Shown: positions 27,201-39,300 of the stretch, piece after piece
Layout of the letters: each line of letters begins with the position of its first letter
Position numbering within the stretch: position 1 is the first letter of the stretch
NCBI GenBank assembly: GCA_003342895.1
Contig: PTFA01000193.1
Location: forward strand, 655,255-719,254
Length of the DNA stretch: 64,000 nucleotides
Source: Casuarius casuarius
Taxonomy: Eukaryota; Chordata; Aves; Casuariiformes; Casuariidae
Direction: 5' to 3'
Notes under the pieces: generated by a model
The model's database searches: none
Told to the model about the DNA's origin: nothing
The model's input: the letters and a program-made list of their open reading frames with translations, nothing else
Made by a program: the position numbers and the translations under genes

Positions 27201-27540
27201 CAGGCTCTTAACATAGTTTTTCTTTACCTGACTTTCAGGGTGGCAAAGGAGATTTTAAGAGATTTTATATATTTTATATGTTTTCTTGAGCATCAGAAAA
27301 TAACTAAATTTTCAAGTCTTAATGCTCTGATTAGAAAAACTGCACAAAACCAAATAGAAAGGCATCATTTTATGAGGGAGGCCTTGAACTTTTCAATGTT
27401 TACTTTTTGATTTTGTTTTTTTAATTTTCAGAAAAATAAAATCTTCTGTTCAAGTGTAAATTAATTGGCAGGGCTCCTTTCAACCCTCTCTGACTCTTCA
27501 TGGAGCTCTCAGCCGGTAATGCATGCACTACATCCCTTTG
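21270..27540. other. Non-coding stretch, no gene recognised
   Basis: Only chance-like open frames. Four frames at 21496-22035 overlap on both strands. Pyrimidine-rich tracts occur at about 22183-22310 and 26745-26815; the latter ends in CTCTCTTGCCAG and could serve as a 3' splice site, but no exon follows that I recognise. No RNA gene or named repeat was found. Confidence 0.5.
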
Positions 27541-27545
27541 ACTTC

Positions 27546-27640
27546 TGTAGCACCTTTCATCTGAAAATCTCAAAGCACTTTGCAAAGCACTAATTAATAA
27601 GTTCCATCAAAGCTCTCCAGTGAGGCAGGTAAACTTGACA
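27546..27640 (+). repeat. Ancient MIR3/L3-type repeat relic
   Basis: The sequence GTAGCACCTTTCATCTGAAA followed by ATCTCAAAGCACTTTGCAAA and ATTAATAAG, then CAGTGAGGCAGGTAAAC, matches block by block the well-known amniote repeat segment 'TAGCACCTTTCATCCGAGGATCTCAAAGCGCTTTACAAA ... GTGAGGTAGGTAA'. The downstream TTTACAGATG part is not evident, so this is a 3'-truncated or further decayed copy. Confidence 0.6.
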
Positions 27641-27649
27641 AGTAAAAGT

Positions 27650-30600
27650 GTTAACATTCTTACAAGAATCAACACACAAAAATCCCCCAGACATCTTGGG
27701 CAATCGTTAGACCCAAGAGAGTTTTCAGGCTCTTTGGTTTAATGCTGTATGCTTCACCTTCTTCTGTGGTATGCAACACAAGGGCAGCCTGTCTCGGCAC
27801 ACAGGTCTTTGCAGTTGTTTTTGTCTCTGTTTGAATTGTCTGCATTTAACTCTGTATTGAGTGATTCCCAAGGAGCCAGACACTATGACTGAACAAGCAC
27901 ACAAAACAGAAGATGATTCTCTCAAGCCAAACAAAAAACTTCCAGCTGTCTGAAAAAAAGTGAAGATTGACCCCAGAGAAGGTTTTCCTGGAGTTTTGCA
28001 GAACTTCCATCCAAGAACCTCACAAAATTTTCTTTTTTCTTCATGAGTCTTTTCCCTGCCACATGTTATTTTACCTCACATAACACTAGGTGTAGAAAAG
28101 TCAAAATACCAAAAGAAAAAAATTCAGCATACTTTGTTAGAATGCTATTGACATTTGCATTTGACCAGTAAGGTGGGAGTCATCAGACAGGTTTGTCTGC
28201 AACGTCACTCACCAAATGCAGACATCTACTCTATGGAAGATGATTCCTACTCTGAGCTGCACTGACTATATAGGCATTGGCTAGTCACTCAAAATCCCCC
28301 TTAGCACATGTCAAATTAGAGTAAAGCTATTTATTTACAAGATCTCCATACAAACATCACTGTTTCAAGTGTCAGAATGAAGATGAACAGCCAGTAACAA
28401 ACATTTTATATCTGTGCATCAAAATTACATTTCCAAGAGGCTTCTCTCCTTCCTTGTTATCCAGCTGACAGATGCTTGGATATTTATCTAACCCTGCAGT
28501 TAATGTTCCAGTCCTGGTACAAATTCACATCCTTGGGTGGCATTCCCAGAGGCAGACCCAAGCTTAGGGACATAAACTCGCTTTTATACACAACCTTTTC
28601 CCCCAGAAAGACTACTGCCCATGCTCAAAGCACATGGGCCCATTCTACAACCAAAATACAAAAGCTGCACCTCCCACTCCAGCGATGTATCTTCCCTGTT
28701 TCACAATCCAGGGACATGAAGTGGACCCCCTTTACATAGTCCTGTACCTAGCATATGTTCCCTTTTACATGACTGCGCCTATCCCATCTCCCTTTTCTCC
28801 AGAAGGAAAACTGGTTGGTGTAGGTAGGTCTGCACCTGGAAATGTGCTTGCATGTCATACAGACACCGGGAGAATCTGGACAAATAGTCTCAGAACCCCG
28901 TGCACTTGAGTGTGGATACTCTCGAATGATTAGTGCTCTAAAACAGGAGGCCGCAGCTTACAGCTGCTGACCCCCATTGACAAGCACACTACGGTGAGAG
29001 TGTGCCTTGGGGCTGCAAATTGTCCCTAGTCAGAGATGAAACAGAGCACAACAATCTCTTGGGCATCTTTCACCAGCAGATTTTTCAGTCAGCATCCCAG
29101 TAGGATAACCATCATCCTCAGCTACAAATGAATCAGCTCTGTCTCCTGACCCAGAGATCCAACCTGTTTTTGGCTTACAAGACTTCCTCATCCCCCCCCT
29201 ACATCGTAGGAGTGTTTTCAAATGCAAATTGCACCTGCATTTTGCCCTTTGCAGTAGTTGCAATTTATTTGTTCTCACTGAAATCAGTTCATCAGAGCCC
29301 TCATTGGTTTAAGCCAAATGGGGAGTGACAGTTGAGAGTCTGTTGAAGAAGCAGCCTTGTCATCTCTGAGCTGTTTGGCTTGCTGACAGTGCCATGGGCT
29401 AGAAGGCGCTCCTGTCACTTTGAATTACGATCATCTGTGCTCCATGGATGCAGAAGCTATTCACAAGAGATGACCCCTAAAACCCTGCTATGGCAGGGGA
29501 TGTTTCTTCAGTTGCTGAATGCATGAAGTCACTTTTGAGAAGTGACATGGCAAAGTGCAAAATAGCTTCACACACATACACCCAGCCCCCCATACACACA
29601 TTCCCACATTCTCAGACATGAACAGACATTGCAGCTACACATGCTCTGAACAGCCGTCTGCCTCGCTGCTTGTTGCTTCCACTTTAAAAATACAGATCCT
29701 TCCCCTGAAGGGGGGGACCCCCTGAAGGTCAGTTATAATTCATGCTAATGTCTCCATCCTGCAGGGACTGCAAATGAGGGATGTATGCTCTATCCATCAT
29801 TTAAAGAAGAGTTGTTGTGGTTACAGGTTTGCCAATGCCCTGACCTACGGCTTGACATTCATGGTGTCAGTAGAAGGGGATCTGTAGTATCACACTGTGT
29901 ATGAGTGTCTCTGTCCATAGCTGGACATGCAGCAACGTCTCTCTCCTGGGATGCTACAGCTGGAATGGCAGAACGGGGGTTTTGAACCCCTGGAAACCCC
30001 CTGGAAAGGTGGGATTTCTATCCTGAAAGGTAAAGCTTTCCAAGCTTGCTTTCATCCCAGTGCAGGAGAGGTCTTGTGCAAATATTCTAAATGATGCATG
30101 GTTTGTTTCCTCCTGTACAGGGAGTGCAGATGCTGTACGATAGAGTCAAGACATGTTCTCATGATTTCCCAAGGAAAAAGTCAACTAAAGTCAATGTTGT
30201 GTCATGAAACACGGAACTGGTGTTTTCTCTTACAGAAAACTACTCCAACAGAATATTTTTGGCCACACCTTTTAAAAATCCTCTGGTTCTGCTAGGCAAC
30301 CTGAGAAGAGAGACTTGCTGTCTCTAGAAATGCAATGTCTCCCCTGAATGAGCAGTTCTATTAAAGTCAATAGGACAATTAGTATGAGGAGAATCCCTTG
30401 AAGGAGCAAGAGGTTAGCAGGACAAGGCTTTGCATTTTCCAGGCAACAAAAAGGGATTAAGCTATATCATGCTTTTTCTCATTAGTATCAGTAGGAGTCT
30501 GATAACTAAATCCCATGCTGGGCATTGGATTTGAAGCTGTGCTTTGGAGCCATGGGCAATTGCTGCTAAAATGTGCTGGAAGATTGCACCAAGTATCCTG

Positions 30601-31490
30601 AAACTGAAAGCAAGGAGGGTGTTTTAATTTAAAGGCACCTAAACTCTTATGACTTTAGAGGACCAAAACCTTTCATAGGATATGCCAAGACCTGGAAATT
30701 TACAGCTTAAATTTGTAAGCACATCCTTAGTTACACATCCAAAATAGGTCAGAAGAACTGTTGCTGGATTTCGGAAGTGCCTATTTCCACTAACTCTGAA
30801 AACAACATCTTTCTGAAGTAGATGCCTTGCTGCTAGCATTTAAAGTGAGATGAACGGAATCCTTCCCCATACCTTAACTTCCAGCATAAAATCACTTCAC
30901 AAGCAAAGGAACAATTTAAGCCCAATTCCCTATTTGTGTGTATCCTACCCATGGAGCCGTTTAGCAATTAAAGAGCATACCCTCATGTAATCTTTTCCCT
31001 CATGAGAACAGAACACTTAAGGGATCTCTTGCCTCCATCTGGCTTCTAATTTCCACAATATTCATAGGACCTTTATTATCTTTGAGACCTCTAATACCCT
31101 GTCAAATTCACTAGAACTTGGCCAATGGGTTCAAAAGGCACTGATGGAAAGAAATGCACAGATACGTGCAGAGGCAGCCCAAACACACAAGCCTCATCTT
31201 CTTAAAAAAACAGGCTAAAGAATCTGAACAAAGTCATCTGAAGTTCAGAATTCCTATTTCACCAGAAATTAACATCTGACAACTCATTTTCAAAACATAA
31301 TATCTCATTAAACAGAAATTCTGTAAAATATCAGCTTTCTAAATATATTCCCCATTTTCAAAATAGGATTACGTTCCTGTTTATATTATTTTTATTATTT
31401 CCCCATTATTTCATGAAGCACACTGCTCTCACCGGCATAGATAATATAGCATCATATAGGAGTTCATGTAGCCTGTTTTTTTCACATCAT
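27650..31490. other. Non-coding stretch, no gene recognised
   Basis: No gene supported. A CA-rich patch lies at about 29568-29600. A G/C-rich motif with the direct repeat CCCCTGAAGG is present twice (29702-29711 and 29719-29728), separated by G6A. Open frames at 28476-28909 overlap in different phases and encode nothing recognisable. Confidence 0.5.
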
Positions 31491-31493
31491 TAA

Positions 31494-31656
31494 GTGCTGC
31501 TGCTATTCAGCACTGATTGAAATGTCTCATCTCTTTCTGGATGAAAATGTCTGCAGCTTGGTGTAATCAAACAGTTTGACACCTTACAGTATAAACAGGA
31601 GATATTTGGATGTAGAAAAGATGAGATTTTCAATCAGTGCTAAGTAACTGCTGCAC
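31494..31656. repeat. 163-bp foldback hairpin (imperfect palindrome)
   Basis: The left arm 31494-31552 pairs with the right arm 31600-31656. The core AGCACTGATTGAAA (31509-31522) pairs perfectly with 31628-31641. TCTCATCT (31525-31532) pairs perfectly with 31619-31626. Outer parts (GTGCTGCTG against CTGCTGCAC) and inner parts also pair with mismatches. The loop contains its own small hairpin at 31560-31583 (GGTGT and ACACC flanking CAAAC-A-GTTTG). The whole resembles either a MITE-like foldback transposon relic or an ancient hairpin repeat of the Eulor/UCON kind. If transcribed on either strand it would form a long stem. No family could be assigned. Confidence 0.7.
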
Positions 31657-31659
31657 CTA

Positions 31660-34600
31660 ACATCTGAAGTATTATACACTTTCTTAAATAGTTATATATT
31701 CATTAATAGCAGCGTCTGTTAAGAACCATTATTGACAAACAATGAAATACAAAATAATACAAACAGGAAAAACACACAATATAAATGCTGGAAAAGTGAA
31801 ATAATGTCAGAACTTGCGTATATTAATATATATATTTATTAAATACTTTCTTGTTGGAATTTTTCATCCACATTTATCAAAACAGGCTTTTACATGGGAA
31901 AAAACACTCAGCAAGCTCTAGCTGCATGAAACACTCAAGAGTGTTTCAACCAGGCTCCTCCGTCTCTGTGACATTATCCCACAGTTCTTCCCCAAACACA
32001 GCCCTTCATACAACCCGAAGGAGAGAAAGGGCCTTCACCTTTGCATTACACAGCAGAGGATGTCAACCTAATGCAGGTACTGGAGAAGAGGGGAAAAATG
32101 GTCTTAGATTATTAGCAATTTTGACAACAGAAAAACACTGTTCCCATGTGAAATAAAAGCAAAACTTTTTAGTATTTCAGAAATCAAAAAAATGTTTTGG
32201 GTCAAGTGAAAAGTTTAGATTTTGTGTGCTTTTTCTTCCACAAACTTGTAAATTTTCCTCTCATTTTAGCATCTCTTAAATTAGGAGAATTTAGAAAAAT
32301 TAAACTCAAAAGTTTTGGAACAAAAATTCAAGTTAAAATATCAAAATATTTGGAATAAAAATTTTACTGTTCAGCATGTACATGTTTACAAGCACATGTG
32401 CATTCCTCCCTCCAAAATATATTTCAAGTGAAAAGCAAAAATCTGTCCCACAAAAGGGTACATTTATGTTAATGAAAAGAGACTGCCATTTATCATTGTT
32501 AGCAAAATCAGCATCTTTTCCTGAAGTGATTCACATTCATGATTTGGCATATTCTGACTAAAGTTTCCAAGCTGTCCTATGCGGAGTTTGAAATACAGAG
32601 CTTTGCTGCAGCTGGAATGGGGCATGCAGAACCTGGGAAGGCTGTGATACAGTAAGTCTCTCTATGAATTGCTTTTTAAAGGCTGAAGAGCAACATATAG
32701 TCTGCCTGTGGAGTTATGAGTAGCCTGTTTAAAAGCATCTCACAGTGAGAGAGCACATTATCCATGATGAATATGGAAGAGATTCAGAAGTACTTGCTAG
32801 AAGAGAGGCTTCTTTGGGGATGCAAAGTTCACCATCCATTTGCTTTGCCAATAATGCACCTACTGTGTATATAATTGGAGTAAGAGGGTTAATGTATTTT
32901 CTGACTGGTGCATTAGGCATTTCATAAAAGCAAGTGCAAGCTGAACTCCAATAATGGCAGATTCAAGATGGCACAGTGTTTACTAAAAAAACCTGCTTAT
33001 TTTGGAACATGTGTTCATAGGGAGTGAAACCCTCTCTGATGACAAAGTAATCTAGTTAAAAGAGCTGCTCCCTGACTCATTTAACAAGCCAAAGATTTAT
33101 GGATTCTTTCTGTTCAGTTTCTGGGAATATCCTTGGTTGAGTTCAAAAAAATACAGATTGACATGATTCAAACCATCATCCTGAAGTGAAAGGGGAAGAT
33201 TTTGTGGCCAAAAGCACTGCCATAAGTAAGAGGAGAGTTCATTTAGGGCTAGGTAGAATACAAAGTATCTACTCAGTCAAAAACTCAGACACCTGAACAT
33301 TTGTTCTAATTCCAGAACTGGGGTGTAACACTATTTTGTGTGCATAGACGTACCTACAGACTGAAACAGACGTTTCAAAATTGTCCACTTAAAGCGTCAT
33401 GGTTTAAGTAAGTCCAGCAGTGATCTATGTTATCCTCCTGAAAGAGTTATTGCTCATAGGACACAGTTCAAAAGCCTGATGCCCTGATTTTCCAAATGGG
33501 ACATTTTCTTCTCGATGGACGAAAGTCCCTAAAGTCTCATGATAAATTGCAAGAGGGGCTTTCAGAAGAAAGTCTATAGAAAACACAGTTTCCATAGATA
33601 GTTAACCAATCTCAATAGGAAAGAAAGCAATTCAAACTAGTCTCATAGGTAACAGCTGGCAGGCAAACACATTTCAAGTTCTGTTGAAGCAAGTCATAGA
33701 CTTTAAGATAGAAAGAACTCATAATGAACACGAGATATGATTTTGTGCATAATTCAGGCCTTTGGATTTGCCTACATTATTTTGTATATAACTGCAGAGT
33801 ACCTTTTTTTTAAAAAAAAAATCATTCTTGACTTAAAAATCGCTAGTGATTTAGTGAATTGTTCCAAAGGGTAATTAACATCACTGTTGAACATTTATGC
33901 CTTATTTGTGATCTGAATTTGCCTGGTTTAGCTTCCACATGCTGGGCCTCCTTATAATTTTGCCTGGTACTCTGAGGAGTACATCATCAAAGTTTATTCC
34001 CCATACAGAGTTAAATTCAAATGCAAACATGTAAAATATATGAATGTTATAGCCCTGACTCCTCTCTTCTCCTTGGTTTGCATGAATGAGAGCTATCTCC
34101 AAGGCTTTTAACATTTCATTTCTGCAAGATGGTTTTTCTTTTGTGGGTTTTTTTTCCAACTCTTTAACAGACTTGCAGTCTAATTTTGGGAGACATTTAA
34201 AGCAGTCCCTTTGTAATGCACACTCCCTTTCAGAAGATCGTATTTCTCTACTGCAAACATTCACAAGCTGCCAAAAGGAGACAAAGAAATGGTGAATGTG
34301 AACTATTTTTACAGGTAATTTTCTTGAAGTGACAATGCGCCAGACTCTCCACTAACATCAGTGAGTCCCAGTCCATGATGCTAAGCCAAACATGAACATA
34401 GCCCTCGATACCTGAGCTACTGAATATTCAAGCAAAGTGCAACACCGAGGCTCTATAAAGCAGAGTCTTCCATACCCAAATATATATTTGTTTAATTCCC
34501 TACACTTATCAGCCTGGTCTAGCTGCTTACCAGTAGGCCAGATCCAGCCCAGGTATGTTGTGCATGTTGTATTTGCATCACTTTATACTTGTAAAAGACT

Positions 34601-35705
34601 TTCACTTTTGGTTTTAAGGCCCCCTACCACCATGGAGCTACTCTCATCCCCTGAAGCTGCTCTTTCTGCATCTAGGCTTTTAAAGATTACCCTCACCCAT
34701 TATCCAGCTGGAAAGAAGTGGGACTGTGTCCATCTGTAACTCCTCCCTAGTGCTAAGCAGTACCCCAGGAGGACAATCTGGCTGTGTCAAGCAAGGAGGT
34801 TTCCATATTCCTCTGATTCAAGTAAGGTTTTATTGTTAGCTAAGAACCCTACCCTGACTAAACAACAGAAGCTGCAAACCCCAGGTAACTGATCTTTGAC
34901 TAGGCTGCAGTTTTACTAGAATTTGAACCACAAGAGAGGACTGAAGCCATCCTAAGAGACTAATGAATACAAATTGCTCATTCATGGCTTGTGTGCTTGT
35001 GGAATCAGGATAGAAAGTGCTGCAGATTAGGTTTGCTCTTAAAGTTATCAAGCTGCTATGGCTTCTTGCAGTGCGAGCAAAAATCCAATCCTCTATCTTG
35101 GTTTCTCAGCAAAGACAATATAAAGACATAAAGCAAGTGATTCCCTCTACCCAATTACATAAGGAGCAAAATGGACAGTCCTTTAAAACCAAGAAATCAT
35201 TTTAACTACCTCCATCGCATAAACTCCCTGTGTGTAGTCACCAATCCCTCTCCTTAATTACAAGGCACCAGTAAAGAAAAATAATGACCCTGCTTAGATT
35301 GTGTAAAGCTGAGCCTGATCTCAGAAACCCAAAGTCAGTATTAAGTAATGCCGTCAAAAACATTTTTGAGACTTGCGATCAATTTTTACTGGCTCTGCAT
35401 CACAAAGTAATTATAAACCAGTCAATCACTTTGGAAATATCAAGTTAAATCACAGGAGTGTAAAAAGAATAAAATAATCTTTGCTCTTATAAACCAATAA
35501 TAAATTGAATGGTCTTTACAAGGCACCTAAACACAGTTTAGGCTCACGATTTAAGTTCTGCTCCAAGGGATGGAAAAAGAGTACAGCTAAATTTAGCACC
35601 AGCAGTGCAAACTTTCCCGTGGTTATGTCTCTATGGATGTATGCACAGACGAGTTTCTCAAAGGCTGTTCCAACACATACCTGGATGCAGTTGTGTGAGT
35701 AACAG
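31660..35705. other. Non-coding stretch, no gene recognised
   Basis: AT-rich sequence with a TA-type simple patch at about 31819-31844 and a T8A10 self-complementary run near 33804-33821. The minus-strand frame at 33902-34264 (120 codons) has no recognisable features. Nothing else can be named. Confidence 0.5.
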
Positions 35706-35709
35706 TGCG

Positions 35710-35763
35710 TATGTATCTACATATGTATATATATCGATGGATATATATATACACACACATATA
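35710..35763. repeat. Compound (TA)n/(CA)n microsatellite
   Basis: ATGTATCTACATATGTATAT leads into TATATCGATGG, then ATATATATATACACACACAT. The TA and CA blocks adjoin, as in a compound dinucleotide repeat with point interruptions. Confidence 0.8.
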
Positions 35764-36265
35764 ACAGCCCAGTGCCTAAGGCAGCATTCCCTTATACAAA
35801 TTGACTGGAAAGATATCAACACTTTTTCTTGTTTTTTTATCACCAAAGTCAGATGGGCCACCAGGAGTGTGTTGCAATACGGATAAATTAATGTTTCTAA
35901 GTGCTATGGTGGTAGTTATATATCCTTCAGCTTGGCCATCACTGGAGGAAAAGGTGATTCTGCAGGGCTTGATAGCTTTATACTTATATATACGTTCATG
36001 TGACATAGATGAAAAGTTGAAGAGGTGATCATTTTCATCAGCTGAAAAGCCAAAAAATACTGATTTGGTTCAGTCTAAATATGTAATTTTGATAATTTAT
36101 AAGTGATGCATTTCATATTCAATTATTTTTCATGTAGCAAAAAAAATAAATTCAGACACTGGCTTCAAAATGGAAAAAGCAAACCTAGCCACCAAAAAGA
36201 ATAACTCTTATTTTAACAATTTGAACCTCCCATCTCCATCATTTTTTTCTCTGAATTGAGAAGGA

Positions 36266-36347
36266 AGTTAATTAGACTATTAGACTAATTAACTAATAAG
36301 TTAGACTGAAACCATATTGGTTTCAATGAATGCACTTTATTAAAGTG
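36266..36347. repeat. Cluster of three adjacent inverted repeats
   Basis: Three perfect small inverted repeats stand in a row within 82 bp. AGTTAATTAG (36266-36275) pairs with CTAATTAACT (36285-36294). TGAAACCA (36307-36314) pairs with TGGTTTCA (36318-36325). CACTTTA (36333-36339) pairs with TAAAGTG (36341-36347). The heptamer TTAGACT occurs three times (36272-36278, 36280-36286, 36301-36307). The function is unknown; paired homeodomain sites (TTAATTAG) are one reading of the first hairpin. Confidence 0.6.
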
Positions 36348-36349
36348 GA

Positions 36350-39300
36350 AGTTGGGACATCAGAAAATTACCAGCAACATCCAGCAATGTTCTCTTTCTC
36401 TAAACTATTTGAAATCTACATATAAAAAACTACCAGATCAATGTTTTATGATTAAGGATAGGATCATCTCTTTTCAAAGAAGTTTTGTTTCCTATTTTAA
36501 AATTTATTTCTTAAAGTCAGAAATTTTAGCTTATTTCAGATCTTGGTCAAAACTACCCCAAAGAACCCTAAAAATTAAAAATATAGAATAAGAAGTCTCC
36601 TCCCGCCTCTGGAAAAAAAATGAAGAGGAAAGAAGCAATAGAGAATGTTGAGTCATCCACTTTGAAACATAATAAAAAAGTTATAGTTCATAAAATGTTA
36701 ACATATTGCATGTCAGCTACTTATATGAACAATTAGTTGTGATTAAGAGGTATATATTAAGTGATCTGTAGGAGGTTCATGCAGAAATCTCTTACTGCAC
36801 AGAAGCTCAATCCCTGTATCTCACAAGGATGCTTTGAAAATGCATCCCCCTAAATGTCTCAGAGTCTGCTTCTGATTTAACACGAACCTAATTGCCTGAT
36901 TATTGATTATCTCTTTGAAGTACAGTAATCATGATATTGCAGCAAATTTGCCATCTGTCTGTCTTGTTAACAACCCATCTATTTTCACCACGAGCTGTCT
37001 TACCAAATGAAAACACATATGCTTTCATTGCAGTGCGTGTCCTTAAAAGGGTTGCAAACACAGATGGCTTTGGAGAGGAACACAATGGGGGACATCTAGA
37101 GTTTGCCACTCCTCTGGGACTGTTGCGATCAGCTGCTTCAGATCAGTGGGACTCTGTCCTCCTCTTGTGGTGGCTGGGATGCCTATGGAGGCTGCTAAAC
37201 TTCTAGGCTTGGCTGACAAGAATAGGGCCTTTGGGGGCTTCAGCCACACTTCCACAGATCATGCATAAATATCCAGAGACCCCTTTTGAGCCAAGCCATT
37301 GCCTTAGAAAGATTAGGTCTGGTGGCAGGATCCAGGCCCAACACCTATTTCAGACCTATGAAACTGAATTTCTTTTGGCATCCTAATTACATTCACAAGA
37401 GACATGACTTCCCTAGGATCACAGTCTACGGCACGGGAGCAACAGCCTTTGTTTGTCAACATTTATCTCAATAGAAAAGTATCTCCAGTAAATCTTATTC
37501 CAGCATCATAGCAACTCCTCCAATTTAACAGGCTTCTGTACTGATAAAGCTGTCCTCATGATGAGGCCAGGACTTCTCTCCTTTGAGATTAGATGCCCAT
37601 AACATAGCCATCCGTAACAGAGCCCAGCTCTTGCTGGGCACAGCTTATCTCATCCTAAGGTAGACATCTAAAGTAAGGTCTGTTCTGAGTGTCTAGATAC
37701 CCAAAATAGCTCTGGAAAGTGACATCTCCTCTCCTTTGACTATAAAGGGAGGCTAGATGACAGGTTCAGGTGTTCCCAGCCACAGGAAGACACCAGAACT
37801 CACAGAAAACAAATTTCACCACCCACACTTTTGCTGCTACTGCCTAAGTGTTATACCTTGCATGCGTGGACAAGCCTTTAAAATAATTAGAGAGAAGCAG
37901 GAGGCTGATGGTGAGGAGAGGTAATGAATAATTAGCATAATAATTACAGCAGGCAGTGTAAAGAAAGAACTTGCTGGCTACATCAGTTCTCCTCTCTATG
38001 ACCCAGAATGGTAGGGACCCTACAACACAATTAATTAAGGTGAAATGAGAAAAGGAAGCAAAAATGATCTGTCTGCAAAGCAGAAGGAAATACTTCTCAG
38101 TACCAAAGCGCTTTCCCAACTCTGACGACAGAGCTGGGGCTATGCTGTTTTGGGCCCACCACCAGTTTCCTCAAAATGGCATTTCAGGAGGGGTGAGATT
38201 TAATCTTTGCATAAAACATTTCTCCTCATACTGGCAAGAATTACCTTTTGCCTTCATTTTCATTCTAGGTCCACTACAAAGCCTTCTGAGAAGGGTTCTA
38301 TTCCAAGCATCGTTTTTCAATTACTCTGTGCTCCCCACAGCTTTCCTTTGTTCTGAGAAGAAAGGCTTCGGAAAGATTAGTTCCACTACTGGCTTGCTCT
38401 TCAGGGCTAAGTGGTTTTGAAATGTGTGTAAGAGAAAGATTAGCTCGCCCTGGGACGCAGCACTCCACTGGGAGATTCAAGCAGCTGTCCCCTGACCTTA
38501 TGTGATGTACAGGAGCAAGTGAAAGATGGCAAAATGAGAATTTGGGGGTTTATTAGTGTTATCCAAATGCCATGTAGAACAGCTCTGAAAGAAAGTTCTA
38601 AAATTTGAGCTGCTGGGAAACTAGTATGTAAAAGCAGAGAATGGTAGTTGGTGAGGTTAGCAGGCCTCGTTACAGCCATCTGCAGAACTCAAGCTGACAG
38701 ACTGTACATGAGGAATTTCTCTTTAAACCACAGTATAACTTTAAAAAGAAAGACTACCAAGATTGAGAGCCATTGCCTACAGCAGTGGTGATTTCCAAAG
38801 CAGGCATCAAACCCAAGCACAAGAATATGATGCATTTGGCATGGTGCTTCATAGAAGTCCTAAAGATTCACAGGTTATGCCCCTCCTAGATAAAATTTCT
38901 ACACACAGGGTACATTGTTCACGAGAACATTAAATCAGCCCCAGTAAATCTCAGTTCATTTTATCCTTGTCTGAAAACTCAAAGGAAAAAGCCACCACTG
39001 AAGTGTACTTGAGAGAGCTTTGTCTGGATTCTTGTTCTACTAGCAGCAACAGGAATTTGGAGATACTGTATTTTTGAGAGTCTGAATCACTTGGAACTGA
39101 GATTTATGCACATTTGGAAATGTTACTTCAATTGACTTCCCAAAGTAAATCAAAGTCTGTGGTATGGCTGACAATTAAAATTCCAATCCCCAACCATGAC
39201 CAACGGTACAAGACAACACTAACCCTCAGCTCTTTTCTCTTCATAAATTGAAGTGAGCATAGTTGAATTTCTTCCAGAACAGAATAACCTACAGTGCCTA

